A stretch of 64,000 nucleotides of DNA from Rhyacophila brunnea (Eukaryota; Arthropoda; Insecta; Trichoptera; Rhyacophilidae), in NCBI GenBank assembly GCA_022495005.1, contig JAGYXB010000018.1:1488001-1552000 (forward strand), read 5' to 3'. This document shows positions 48,210-59,699 of the stretch, piece by piece. Under the pieces are notes generated by a model. The model was not told the origin of the DNA. It worked only from the letters and a program-made list of their open reading frames with translations, and did no database searches. The number at the start of each line of letters is the position of its first letter. The first letter of the stretch is position 1. The position numbers were made by a program, and so were the translations under genes.

Positions 48210-49395
48210 AAAATTTTATTATATTATTACGGTTGATATCTATCTAATTATTGTAACTTTGTTAGGTACTTTGATTTATATTTAGCCAGAGTGTGTCGAT
48301 CGAATCAGTTCGAGGATAGACCGTTGAAAAAACTTTTACTATTTAGATTGAGTGAATATGTGACAATTTCTCGTTTAAATATTATGATATAATACACAAC
48401 TTCCATACTGAAAATAATCATAATATGCTACGCATTAGAGAAAATGAAAATGTATCTCTACTTTTAATTAAATATGATTCATTTATGTATCTCATCTAGA
48501 CTACGGTGATTCTCTTAAGTAGGCCAAATTAAAGGATGAAAGATACCTAAATACCAAAGGTTTGTATATTTTTATTAGACCTGAAGAGAAAACAAGGGTA
48601 GGGAGACCTAATCTACATACGGTAGTTGAACTGTAAATAAGAGATAAAGCTTATTTAAGACAACAACTTTGACATAGAATTAGAGCTTTCAACAAACGTT
48701 TCGACAGCTGTGGATCCAGCCAAGACCCACGTTATAGTATTTTCAATGATGATGGTACATAAAATATTTATTTGAAATAGTTTTTGCATAGTTATTACTT
48801 AGAATATAAATATAATATTAAAAACATGCTACTTTATTAATTCTTTAAAAATGTGATGTTAATTTTATAGCCGAAAGCAAAATTTCTGAATAAAAATCGT
48901 ACATAGGTTAAAATAACAAATAAAATACACCCCCCATTCAATTTTGAATACAAAGAATTATTTTCAATATTATTATTATTATACTTTGATGATTAAAAAT
49001 ATGTTTATTTAGCAAAATTTGCTACCTACTACAATTCATGGGCTGAGAATGAAAAGGATTCATATGTATAATATTTAACCACGTTGAGTAAATCGACATC
49101 AAAGACAAATAACATGCAATTGTTCTGCATATTATGTACTTACCTATATTCAACATTCTGTGAATAAGGTATTGTTTTCAAATGAATATTTATTACCATT
49201 CCAAGCAAATAATGTATGAATATATTTATTTATTTAGGTACTAATATTGTAAAGTCTTTGAAATAGTAGTTAGATCAGATACTAATTTGCTATGAAAATA
49301 CTAATAACATTTTATACATTCACATGAATTCATGGAATATAATTTAATGCTAAGAATACGATGTTTGTTATAACTCTACATACGGAGAAGTAAGC
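48210..49395. other. AT-rich noncoding DNA
   Basis: No gene or repeat recognised. A patch at 48590-48740 is slightly less AT-rich. Confidence 0.45.
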
Positions 49396-49401
49396 TACTG
49401 A

Positions 49402-49562
49402 TTTCAGTTACCGCATCTCCACCTGCCATTTATATACAGATACAATTTTTGCAAAAATGCCAAACATGGCACTATAAACGTACATATCTGAATGAAAAAA
49501 AATAGTGTTAAACTTCTTTGTCGCAAAACGAAGCCGCACGGGACTGATGTAACAACCATGTA
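49402..49562. repeat. dispersed repeat family E, copy 1
   Basis: It aligns with 57266-57420 in the same orientation. Both begin 'catctccac(c)' and end 'cgggactgatgtaacaaccatg' (gtagcaaccatg in the other). A frame on the minus strand is partly conserved (F-H-S/P-D, then a T/M-position, ending W-R/Q-V-E-M), which points to a mobile-element coding relic. Confidence 0.6.
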
Positions 49563-49802
49563 CCTTGGTATTTAAAGAAAGGATTAAGAAAATAAAAAAA
49601 ACAATCTTGACTTGATCTGCCGTCATTTATCTTTAGTGATATAAGTGTCTTCTGCACCCGTGCACTGATACTCCAAAACAGAAGTCAGCAGTTGAAAGTG
49701 ATGAATTTAAGGAGGGATCGGAATTATTTCATCCTCCATATTTCGCAGCAAATTTTTCACATACCTGAAAGTTGCCCTTGATTGATATCAAGTCGTCGTG
49801 GG

Positions 49803-50383
49803 TAGAGTTCAGTATTTTCCGAAAAATCTCAATCTCGAAATTTGGGATTTCCCGAAATAATGAAATTTTGAATACTCGGGATTCGGGATTTCCAGAAAAG
49901 AGTTCTCGAGAATTCTCGAGATATCGTGAAATTAAAAAAAAACTATACAAATCCTAAAATCAGTGTAAAAAATAGACAAATTCAAAAAAAAGATTTTTTT
50001 ATTTATGTAAGAAGACAAACAAAATAGAAGTAGGAAAACAAAAATTATTCAAAACATTACTTATTAAAATAGATTTTTAAAAAACACAGACTGTCAATCG
50101 TTGCGTCTGACAATCGTGTACATTTTGAGTCGACGTTGACTTAATTGTGCTAAACGGCCCGATCAGTCTTTGAACGTTTTGTGTTTTATGTCCACTTTTT
50201 TCATATAGAAAATTGTTTTTTCAATTAATATTTGATAATTAAGACATCCCGAATCCCAAAAAAAGATTCTTGAGATCCGGGATTTCCCGAAATGTTAAAA
50301 AATTCAATTCTCGAGATTCGGGATGGGAAATCTTGAAAATTTCTCGAGAATTCCCGTCGAAAAATTTCTGAAACCCAACTCTA
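49803..50383. mobile_element. hAT-type non-autonomous element, 581 bp, perfect 8-bp target duplication
   Basis: The left end is TAGAGTTCAGT and the right end, read inward, is TAGAGTTGGGTTT. The subterminal arms are long and imperfect, built from repeated 'cccgaa', 'tcgggatt' and 'ttctcgagaa' motifs on both sides. GTCGTGGG stands exactly at 49795-49802 and 50384-50391. An 8-bp duplication and subterminal repeats are hAT hallmarks. There is no transposase. Frames at 49729-49957 on both strands lie partly in the arm and are not genes. Confidence 0.9.
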
Positions 50384-50696
50384 GTCGTGGGCAATTGGGC
50401 CCGTGGGCAAGATCAATATTCGTCACGAAATATCATGACAAGTCGGATTTGCGAGATGTTCAATTCGATTAGTGTGATTCTGATGTACCGGTAAACGTAG
50501 AGACACGTTTTAAATATAGAACACCCAAAACACGTCAGATGATTTTACCTGCTATATAGAGTAGGTAAAATACTGCCAGCAATAGCGCGTAAAGTAAACT
50601 GTCGCAGAAATAATACTATAATAGCGGCAGTAATACCAATAGTATCAGTAAGACGTGTTTATTGTTATTATGTGCATGTTTTGTGTGCTGCGCGAT

Positions 50697-50930
50697 GTAG
50701 TTCATATTTTTTTCCGGCATGTTCACGATGATCGCTCTATTGTGTATGTGGATATGTTACGTAAACAAACTATTAATATTCTGTGAAAAGTCGCTGAATT
50801 TTTTCGACTTTTGCATGCAGTGCTTCAACTTGCACGATAATCTTATGTGTTTTTTACATTTGAATTTTATTGTCATGGTCGCCACAATAAGTACTGCCAC
50901 CAGTAAAACCACGAATGTGTAAACTGACTA
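50697..50930 (+). repeat. family G arm, diverged copy
   Basis: It follows the same block order as the foldback arm at 59750-59945: 'tagttcat', 'ttccggcatgttcac', 'atcgctctattg', 'ttttgcatgcagtgcttcaa' and 'actgccaccagtaaaacca'. The 67-codon frame at 50719-50922 therefore lies in a mobile-element arm. Confidence 0.55.
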
Positions 50931-51459
50931 TTGCACATTATTTACGTAAAGCATTCGTTTGTGAGATGAATAATTCCTAGTCCTAAAATACAAAAAATAT
51001 ATCTTAAAGTGAATAACTTTTATTTCTACCCTTAGAATACACGTATGCATAGTGTGAAGGGTGGCAGCCACCGTTGTATAAATACGAATGCAAATTGATA
51101 AAATTACGCATATTGTTTTATAATGTTAATTTGTTTCAGTGCAAGGACTTAATCCACTCTATAGAAGCCTATATTATGATCTACTTAGAATCGAACGAAA
51201 AATTTACTTATCGGTTTTTGTAACGTGTATTTTATTTGTCGTTTAACAGGTTTCGAAATGATTTTTTCCACTTTCCAGGTTATTATTAAATTTTACTTAT
51301 ACTGCGAGTCGAGGACATATAGGTATTTCTAGTTGCTAGTCCTTTTAACTATATGATTCACACGCTACGCTTTCAATATTATTATTTTATCTCAAATTAA
51401 AATATTAATTAGGTTATGCATAGGTATTTGGCGCGCATAAATTGTAGGAGGTAAATTAC

Positions 51460-51795
51460 GCGCCACCGTGTTGGCTTAATTCGATACGAAATTGAAAGAG
51501 AGTCTCTTTTAAGTGAAGTTTCCAAGGGGTGCATAAGCGAAAATTTACGCAGGGAAACGGAAAATAAATGGCCAAAGTTTTGAGACCTTAACAGGCACGG
51601 ATAGACGGCGCTCATTCCGCGGCCGCTGAAACACGGTTTTCCCCGGTTCCTTTTAATTTAACCGGCGTGTCTCGCAGCGCCGGATCAGGACTTGGGGCAA
51701 ATAAATTACATGTCTTATCCTGAAAGACCTTGACATGGATAATCCTTGTCGCGAATGATAAAAAGATGAGGTCGCGGATGAAAACAGGTCAGCAA
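51460..51795. other. GC-rich unique island
   Basis: This is the strongest compositional outlier not explained by a repeat. It contains 'gcgccaccgtgttggc', 'ccgcggccgctgaaa', 'aaccggcgtgtctcgc' and 'gcgccggatcagg'. The minus strand has a 68-codon frame (51409-51615) that I do not recognise. It may be a conserved noncoding element or an exon or promoter remnant of a host gene. Confidence 0.35.
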
Positions 51796-51896
51796 ATATC
51801 ATATTTATCTCTCTTAGTAACGCTAACTAAAGTGCCTAAAAACTTTAATTAAATTATTATTGCAATTTATTATCATATAATAGGATTTTTGTAAAA

Positions 51897-51955
51897 TGCG
51901 TCTTGAGCAGAAGCTACCCTCATATTCATTGGGTTGCAGATTCGAATTCTGGGAA
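51897..51955 (+). repeat. tRNA-like SINE head relic
   Basis: A B-box-like GATTCGAATTCTGGG at about 51939-51953 follows a degraded head. No SINE body is recognisable after it. Confidence 0.3.
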
Positions 51956-51959
51956 AAAA

Positions 51960-54600
51960 AATATAATATTTTTATAATACCTACCTTTTCTTAAAAATAA
52001 ATTTGTATCAGTGAATCCACTTATCATAAGCACCTAGCCTAAAAATATATAGTTTTCAATTGAAGTAAGTGTTTTTTTTTTTGATAATTTACATTTAAAA
52101 ATAATGAAATGAAAAAGAAAAATATTTTTTAATTGAAGTCAAAAATAAATTAATGCAAGTTCATTAAAATTAAAGGATCACATCTTATTACATGGTCATG
52201 GTTATTATTAAAAATGAGTTTATTATTATTTTTTCTCTGACGTACGTATTGAAAAGATTTTTGAGTATTATAGTTTCAAAGTATTATTGTTTTTAATATT
52301 TTGAAATCCTTTTTATCCGTTTGGAACGTACCTACTGATTATTTGTTAAAATACTTTACAATGTAAATTGTTAAAATAATTAATGTACTAAATTGTAAAC
52401 TTCGTATTTGCTCGTTATAATATACCTCTAGTAGGTAACGCATTGTCCTTAACATCTGCAACATTGACTGTTCTTCATCTATCAGGCCGGAACTGACTTC
52501 TGATGAGCTTATAACTAAGAGTCAGCTGAAATTCATAGATATAGTTATATAATATGTATTTATACAAATTTTATTACCTTGCTGAAATATTGTAATACAC
52601 CTTTATCTCAATTTACGAGACAGGTCACATTACCGTCTATTCAGGTAAAAATAAAGTCAACGATGAGCAAGTGGGGATGATGATTAAATATTGTTTTCTC
52701 TTACCGCTTACCTTATGTCGAAGGTAACGAGTCTCTCGGCTCCTGTTCTTTTAGCATGCCGGCATGTAAGGTGTGATCGTACATTTTTTTTTTTAAATAT
52801 ATACCTCTACCCTTTCAAGTTCTTATTGATTATTGGGTTTGCCCTTCCTTATCTGTAACAGTAAGAAGAGTTAATAATTGAACATACATAATTTTGAAAA
52901 ACACTTTCTGAGAGAGTATATTATAACCAATAGATAAAATCTTTTTTCAATAATTAGAATGATACATTCTTAAATCTTGTGAATTATTCGTTGAATAAAA
53001 GTAATAAAATTAATAATGATATAGAATATAATGTTTTATTACACAATATGTGAATAGTTAGTTGTATTTAGCAAAATAAGACACCAATGTTGTTTAGTCT
53101 TGAGTGTAGATTTGCAATATTGATATCATTCATATCATAAAGATACCATTTGTACAAAAACTCTATAAATCGATACCCAACTTCCGTATGGAAACAACTC
53201 AAAATACCTTATTCTAAAATAATGGCGTTTGAAAATTTTGCAAAAATTCTCAATTTTTTTATAACGTAATTAGGTATGTTATTTAGTTTAAATAATGATC
53301 TTAGCAATGCACAATTTAATTATTCAGTTTACAAAATCAACTAATAAATTTTCGTTTCCAATTAAATTAATGATTAATCACAGAAACGGTTATTCGATTT
53401 TATGACCCGCTGAAGAAATTTTTGATAATATTTTTTATTGAATTATAAAGAAAATATTACTCGTAACTCAAAACCTTAAAATTTTTAATAATTAATATAA
53501 TATTGTATAATTATATAATATGATTTTAATAATAATTTAATAAATAATTCTACATCTAATGGCATATTAACTCAAAACCTTCAAATTTTGAGTTCTTTCC
53601 CTATAGAAGTTGCGTATCGAAATGTTGGACTTCGTCTTTTGTAGGTAATAATCGCACTTTCACATGACGTAACTATTTAGTAACGTAGTAATTTAGGATA
53701 GTTTTATACTTAATAATATTTATATATCTTTGTTTTTATATCATGTTATGACCGTCTTAAATTTGTAATTTATAAAGTTCATTATGTGCAAATAAATACA
53801 TTTGAATTAAAAAAAAAATACAAAATAACTTCTACTAAAATTATACGCTGTGCACAATCATATTCTAATTTATTAAATTTTATATTTTAATGAATGAATA
53901 ATATTGTAAATGGAGTTGTATTTTGGTAGCTAGTTAATTATTTTACTGTGATTATGTTTTAGTTATTTATTTTATGAAAACGATTTTTATTTTTGAGCTA
54001 AAATTTTCTATTTCATAAAAATACACGGAGGCTGAAAATAAATATATTCTCATTTTATTACGGAAGTACCTACTTATTACATCTAAATATTATACAAAGT
54101 GTTATTATCTGATAAATAAATTGCTGAAAAGAATTATTTAGGTTCCGACTAACCTTTTTTTTTGTTAAAATAAATTAAATTTATGTTTACGCGTAAAATT
54201 TAGCACGTAACACGCGAGTTTGATCAAAATATTGTTGTGTATTATTTTGAAAATTTATAAATTTCGGTAACCAAAAAATGAAAATAATAATATTTTTATA
54301 TTTTTGGTATGCCTATCTATTTTATTAAAAAAACTGTATTTTAAAATAAATACACACGCATGTCTTCGCATCATTACCAATATGAGGAAATTCTTTTTTA
54401 GATACTTTGGAATAATATAATAATTTATTACCTACATTAAAATTGTTTTGAGCATTATAGCAATAATTAAAATTGACTGTAATATTTGGTAAGTGGTTTG
54501 AAGGGGTATGGTAGACTTGAAAACTCCGGAAACTAACCTTGTTGACGGTGAGCTGCTTAAGTCCCACACTCTTGACTCCAAAGTCACTCGCGTTGTCACC
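51960..54600. other. AT-rich noncoding DNA
   Basis: No gene or repeat recognised. The minus frame at 54325-54624 runs into the next element and has no family resemblance. Confidence 0.5.
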
Positions 54601-54607
54601 TATAGTT

Positions 54608-55016
54608 TTAAGCCTCGATGACATTGAGATAATTTACAAGCTGCTAGTCGACGAGTTTAAAAGCGGGCAAGTCAGCTAGTGTGATTGTGATGATGACATA
54701 CAAAACTTTCTACTCACTCAGAAGCCAACAAGCTAGCGAGTTAAAACCGTCATTTTTGGTACTATTTGACAGGACGTATTGAGAAGTTCGTTTTTTTACC
54801 AGCAGGTTTGCCACTATCGCTCTACTGCGCAGACGCAGATTGGCCCACACGCCAGCGAGTAGCGAGTAAAGTAGCCCGGCTTTCAATTTTTCTCGGTAGA
54901 TTGTTTACAATCTACTTGTTAGCTAGTTCGATTATGACACTGAGCGAGTTTACAAGCATATTGTAAGTTCGCCGGCTTGTAGCTTGTAAAGTAGCTCAAT
55001 GTCATCGACGCTTTAG
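54608..55016. mobile_element. short element with 20-40 bp terminal inverted repeats
   Basis: The left end 'ttaagcctcgatgacattga' is mirrored by the right end, which reads inward 'taaagcgtcgatgacattga'. Both are followed by 'tttacaagct' and further diverged inverted sequence rich in 'agctagcgag' and 'gtagcttgtaaa' motifs. A family G arm sits inside it at 54758-54852. The class is unknown and no clear target duplication was seen. Confidence 0.7.
54758..54852 (+). repeat. family G arm fragment
   Basis: 'gtactatttgacaggacgta', then 'tttttttaccagcaggttt', then 'tatcgctctactgcgcagac' match the inner part of the foldback arms at 58896-58999 and 59702-59800. Confidence 0.75.
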
Positions 55017-55019
55017 CAC

Positions 55020-55545
55020 GCATGGTATGCACAAGCGCGCGCGGTCAACCTGTATTTTTGGTGTTTATTTATTTTAGTTGAATTTAATTGTTTGCGGTGA
55101 TCGATTCAATACTGAATAAAAATGTATCCAAAAGACATAAAGGTTTGGAAGGTGGAGTAGGAATTTAGATATTATATTGGCGCAAACACATTATATTTTC
55201 AGATTGTATTGTGATCCACTACTGTATCATCTGAACTTAAACCAGTCTCTGAGATTCTAGAGCCATGACCTTCTTCGTCTTACAGAGCCTCGCGTATCAG
55301 TGGTTTATTGTATTTGCGCAACAATAACTTCAGGTATCATTTAGTTTCTGCAAGTACATTTAAAATCCTTCAATAATTATTCAAATATTTTTAGTCGATT
55401 ATGGTCAAAATGATGAGCCAGTATAGCAGACGTAAAACCAGAAATAACTGTTAGTAGTTATTAAGTAAAATGCATAATTATTCATATACTGACTGAACAT
55501 GCATAATTTGAAAAAAATCAGATAATTATTATAAAAATCTTTTTT
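55020..55545. other. no recognised feature
   Basis: AT-rich with a less biased start; no frame or repeat recognised. Confidence 0.45.
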
Positions 55546-55549
55546 GAAA

Positions 55550-55622
55550 AAACACGACTTGAACTTGTATTCACTGGATTTACGCCAATGTGCTTTACCA
55601 TTTAAGCTACGAGCATCCTATC
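55550..55622 (-). repeat. tRNA-like SINE head
   Basis: The minus strand reads 'gctcgtagcttaaatggtaa' as an A-box region and GTTCAAGTC as a B-box. It has a different head from the 19.8-kb family and may be a separate tRNA-derived unit. Confidence 0.45.
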
Positions 55623-55932
55623 TAATTACGATGAAATTCACTGGTAGTTTTGACATTAAAATATTTATATTTATATTATAATATTATGTATATTAAATAA
55701 ATTAATATTTAAGTACGTATATAATAAATTTTACATTCTTAAATCTTGATTGATCATATTATAATAAAAGTAATAGTTATTATTCATCATACTTTAGATA
55801 TAGTATAGGTGCCTTATTTTGCTATGCCTTTTGCTTCCATTGATTGTGGTTGCGATCTCTTATAACATAAATATCTCCGTTACTTTCAATGATTGTGTTT
55901 CTAAATCTGCAGCTTTAGCTTGTAGAGAGAGT

Positions 55933-56006
55933 CATCATCATCAGCCTGAATCTATCTACTGCTGGATGAAGACCTCTTAAAGCTGTTGCAACTTCTCTCG
56001 GTCCTG
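55933..56006 (-). mobile_element. 74-bp retrotransposon 3' tip with 12-bp target duplication
   Basis: The minus strand reads D-R-E-K-L-Q-Q, then V-F-I-Q-Q-x-I-D-S-G, then a (GAT)n tail, as in the copies at 14.9 and 30.7 kb. TGTAGAGAGAGT occurs exactly at 55921-55932 and 56007-56018. This is one of the shortest insertions that can be delimited here. Confidence 0.85.
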
Positions 56007-56019
56007 TGTAGAGAGAGTA

Positions 56020-56725
56020 TAATGACATTATCCACCTGATCATTCAAGCTCGTCAAGCTCCTTCCACGTCATCTCATTTTTCCGGTGACTATATTCTCTA
56101 TAATATTAAATTACTTTGTTGACAACTTAAAAAACAAATTACACTTTTACTGCTGTTTTTATGTAACTAGTTACTTTAACTGAGTCGATAGCAGCTTTCT
56201 TTAAGTGCCAAAACTTTAAAAGCTCCCAAGACCTCAAGTCCCTACTCAATCTCAGTAGGGAAAAAAACCTTCTTACCCTATCTGCATCGCCGTATTTACA
56301 TAGTTTAAACGGGTTATGCGCCGCAAGCCTCCCGACTGCCAAGGAATAAACTATATCAGGCGAAAGATAAGAATCTTAGGAGAGAGGAATGGCAAATTTA
56401 TGCGGATTTTTCGTGGTTTTGGTGTACTGCGGGGAGTCGCAAAATGAAGATTTATTCTAGGAGACTTGATTGTCTAACTAGAATGGGTGCTTTAAAAAAC
56501 GAGTTCATTTTTAATAAGGTTGAGACATATTAGCCCAGCTTGTTGACTACTTTATTTACCACAATTGAATTTTTCAAAGTATACAATGTTACACAACTTG
56601 CCAAATGGCCACCTATTATTAAATATTTTTTTAAAACGACTTATTATTATTAATTAATCTAGCGTTTAGGGTACAGAGCTCTACTATAATGGATATAAAA
56701 TAAAGATTGATGTTAATTCTGCAAT
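56020..56725. other. no recognised feature
   Basis: The less AT-rich patch 56200-56460 has a minus frame (56139-56342) with no recognised product. Confidence 0.4.
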
Positions 56726-56730
56726 TATCA

Positions 56731-56842
56731 CTTCATCATCATCATAAGTAGCCTACTAACCCAGGGCAGGTCCCAGCCTCCTTCAAAATCGTACGCCATC
56801 TCGTCTTCTATGTATCTACGCTGGCCGCTCTAGCATCTCTGT
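56731..56842 (-). mobile_element. retrotransposon 3' end with (GAT)n tail
   Basis: The minus strand reads R-D-A-R-A-A-S-V-D, K-T-R-W-R-T-I-L-K-E-A and P-G-L-V-G-Y-L, followed by GATGATGATG. This is the end of an RTE-like family distinct from the F-I-Q-Q type. Confidence 0.65.
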
Positions 56843-56924
56843 TGAAATTTGATAAAATTCAATCAAGAGTCTAGGCCTGGCGATTAAAAATGATACAGTC
56901 ATAGTAAAACAAACACATTCAGGT

Positions 56925-57245
56925 GGCGTTTTTTAGTGGACTGTATTAGAAGGAATGATTTAGATAATGGGGGAAAATATCAAAGATGCCAGGCACTGAC
57001 CTTTTATGATGCTGAGGCTGACTCTGTGGCCTTGTTGTCACTCACTTACACTACCACTCTCTCGTGTTACTATTTATTGAGTCACCCTGTGCGCAGCAAT
57101 TGACGGCCAAAACCAGTACACGTGACGTCTTAATGTTTTATAAGTTATATTTGTGTTTACAAGCTCATGGTCGCAGAATGACTGCCTGTTAATAATAGAT
57201 CTGGCAAGAAAAAATATATCAAGTGGGTAAACATTACATTTATAT
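56925..57245. repeat. dispersed repeat family D, copy 2
   Basis: It is the counterpart of 4590-4925 in the same orientation. Family E follows 20 bases later, so D and E may be parts of one longer element. The minus frame at 57074-57328 crosses the D/E boundary without a stop, which supports a single original unit. Confidence 0.6.
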
Positions 57246-57265
57246 TGTATTATGGCCAATGATTT

Positions 57266-57420
57266 GAGTTTCTCCATCTCCACCCGCCATGTATATGCAG
57301 CCGCGGTTTGTGCATGGTCGCCTTCCATGACGCTATAAACGTGTCAGGATGAAAAGATTTCAGTGCCACACCTCCTTGTCTTGAAGCAATGTTCAACGGG
57401 ACTGATGTAGCAACCATGCA
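57266..57420. repeat. dispersed repeat family E, copy 2
   Basis: It matches 49402-49562. On the minus strand a 60-codon frame (57250-57432) reads M-V-A-T-S-V-P-L-N-I-A and F-H-P-D-T-F-I-A-S-W. I cannot assign the protein. Confidence 0.6.
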
Positions 57421-57429
57421 CTGTAACCA

Positions 57430-58725
57430 CATACTTTATCACGTGTTTATGTTTATCACATATTTATCCATAATCGAGAATCTTATTTTATTACAGCTAC
57501 ATTCTTAATACCGTTTGCTTCCCATATTTTTGTATTCCCTGGTGTTTCAATACAAACATTATAATATGCTGATAACTTCTCATACAAAGAAGTAATAGGT
57601 AAATTTGAATATTTTTTACGTAATACCTACTATTTATGGGATAGTTTTATTAAAATAATAAGTTAATATTATTAATTCTGAATATTATTGAAAATATACA
57701 ATGTAATGTACATAGGTACCAATTATGGTAATAATTAATAAAAAAAATTAGATGGGTTGGTACCAAAATTACATTGGAATATATTATATTTATTAAACAG
57801 TATTTAATATGAATGTAATTAATTATTCACAGTTAGTAGATGGATTAGAGTATAAATTTAAATAATGATAATCCTTGAGACTTTATAAACTATCTAGAAC
57901 ACCATTACCTCAAAATTGGACACTGGTGTATACAAAAACCTTGGCATAGTTTTATAAAGTTTGCGAGACAAAGTTCCATTAAAACAATAAATTGATGTGG
58001 GGTTTTTAAGTTAATTTTAGCTTTAAATACTTTAATAATTATTAATTTAAAACCGCTGTGTTTTTTTTTCTTTTTAGATAATAATTATAGCAGATATTAA
58101 TGCAAAATTACAGCCCATAGTAAAAATACATTTTAAAGTTAAAAAAAAATAATACCTAAGTTAAATCATAATATTTAAAAAATAAATGACGAAATAATAA
58201 ATTATTGCCGGTGGCTATGAGAATTTATACACAGCTGTATATTTTACAACATTCACGAAAACGCTTTGGATACAAGTTTTTTTGTTATAAAATAAAAAAA
58301 TGACGGGGTGAATATTCTAATTTAACCCCTCTGATAAATTATATTAATTATTCAGTCAAAATATTTTGCAAAGGGTATAATTCAAACGTCAAAATTTCTT
58401 AAATTTAACTGCCTGCGCATAATTAAAATGTTTAAATCAAAGATGTAAATATTTTTAATATCACATTGAATAAAAAAAACTAAGCTGTCTCACGCAATTT
58501 CACGCATAAAAAAACATTTAAAGAATGAATCGTTCGTTGGAACCCTCAAACTTTCCTCACATAATTTACCTAAAAATATACGTGAAGTTACTTATATAAA
58601 TTACAAAAACACACATTTTTGCCTTTTAGTTATGTATAACGAAGAATATACCAGATTGATAGCTAATGCTTGGAACATTCAAATAATTAAAACTAAACCA
58701 ACTACAAAAATGAATTGTTTATTTG
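57430..58725. other. AT-rich noncoding DNA
   Basis: No gene or repeat recognised. Confidence 0.5.
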
Positions 58726-59008
58726 AACTAATAAACGTGGATGGATTTACTGCTGACAGTACGTATTATCGCGGCCATAACAAGAAAATGCACGTGTAAA
58801 CATATTATATTACCATGCAAGTTGCAAGATTGTATGCATGAAACAAAAACGTTCGGAGACTTCTGAATTTTCACGCGACAGTTGTAATTGTTCGATATCC
58901 GCGGCTGCGCAGTAGAACGATAGTGGCGAATCTACCGGTAAAAAAAAGAACGACTCATTTTGAGGTAAACCGATTTTTACAGCCTGTCAAATAGTACTAT
59001 AAAATGAC

Positions 59009-59218
59009 AACATCGCGTCTCGCTTACTCTTGAAGAATTCGATTGACGAGACAGTCAGTACTTTTACTTTTAAGCAGTTATAGCACCTGTACATGTGCAT
59101 GGAATTACTGTCGGCAATAGTGCTTATTTTAAAATATCGTGACAATAATTTGTTTAAACGTAAAAATGCTGACTGTCTCTCCAATCTCTTTCTTCAAGAG
59201 TAAGTGAGACGCGATGTT
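59009..59218. mobile_element. 210-bp MITE nested in the foldback element
   Basis: The terminal inverted repeat starts AACATCGCGTCTC, then G or A, then CTTACTCTTGAAGAA. It matches at 28 of 29 positions between 59009-59037 and 59190-59218, and continues with weaker similarity through 'gagacagtcag'. No frame and no clear target duplication. The minus frame 58987-59184 is incidental. Confidence 0.85.
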
Positions 59219-59242
59219 CTTATTTTATTTTATTACAACGTC

Positions 59243-59699
59243 TTTTTACAACGTTTTTATTAGGTCGTATTCTTATTTGTCCGGTACAAATCTTGCAATC
59301 GATTTTTAATTAACTTCTCGACTAGCTAGACATTTGAAACTATTGGAATATATCAGAACACGATGCCAATGCATTCTTTTAATACTTTTAATCATTAAGC
59401 AGAATTGTATTAATTTTCAGTTAATTCTGTTTTGTATGGAAAGTTATTTCAGAAAAATCCGTAAAAAGTAAAAGACTATTATTGGTTGCTAAGGGGGTGG
59501 TCTTAGCAACTAAATTATTAATAAATATACGTGCGCTACTATGGAAATCAATATGAGTGTCAATATGACATTTCAGTATTATTTCTATCAAATAAATTTT
59601 TTTTGATCGTTTTAGCTAGTCAAGTCAAGTTTATATGATTTAACAGAAAATTTAAAAACGTTGTATATAAAAAGTCTTTTTTATCTTGTAATTATTATA
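59243..59699 (+). repeat. dispersed repeat family F, copy 4
   Basis: A long copy collinear with 14241 and 39700, ending 'cttgtaattattat' directly before the right foldback arm. The internal hairpin is present but imperfect near 59553-59575. Confidence 0.8.
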
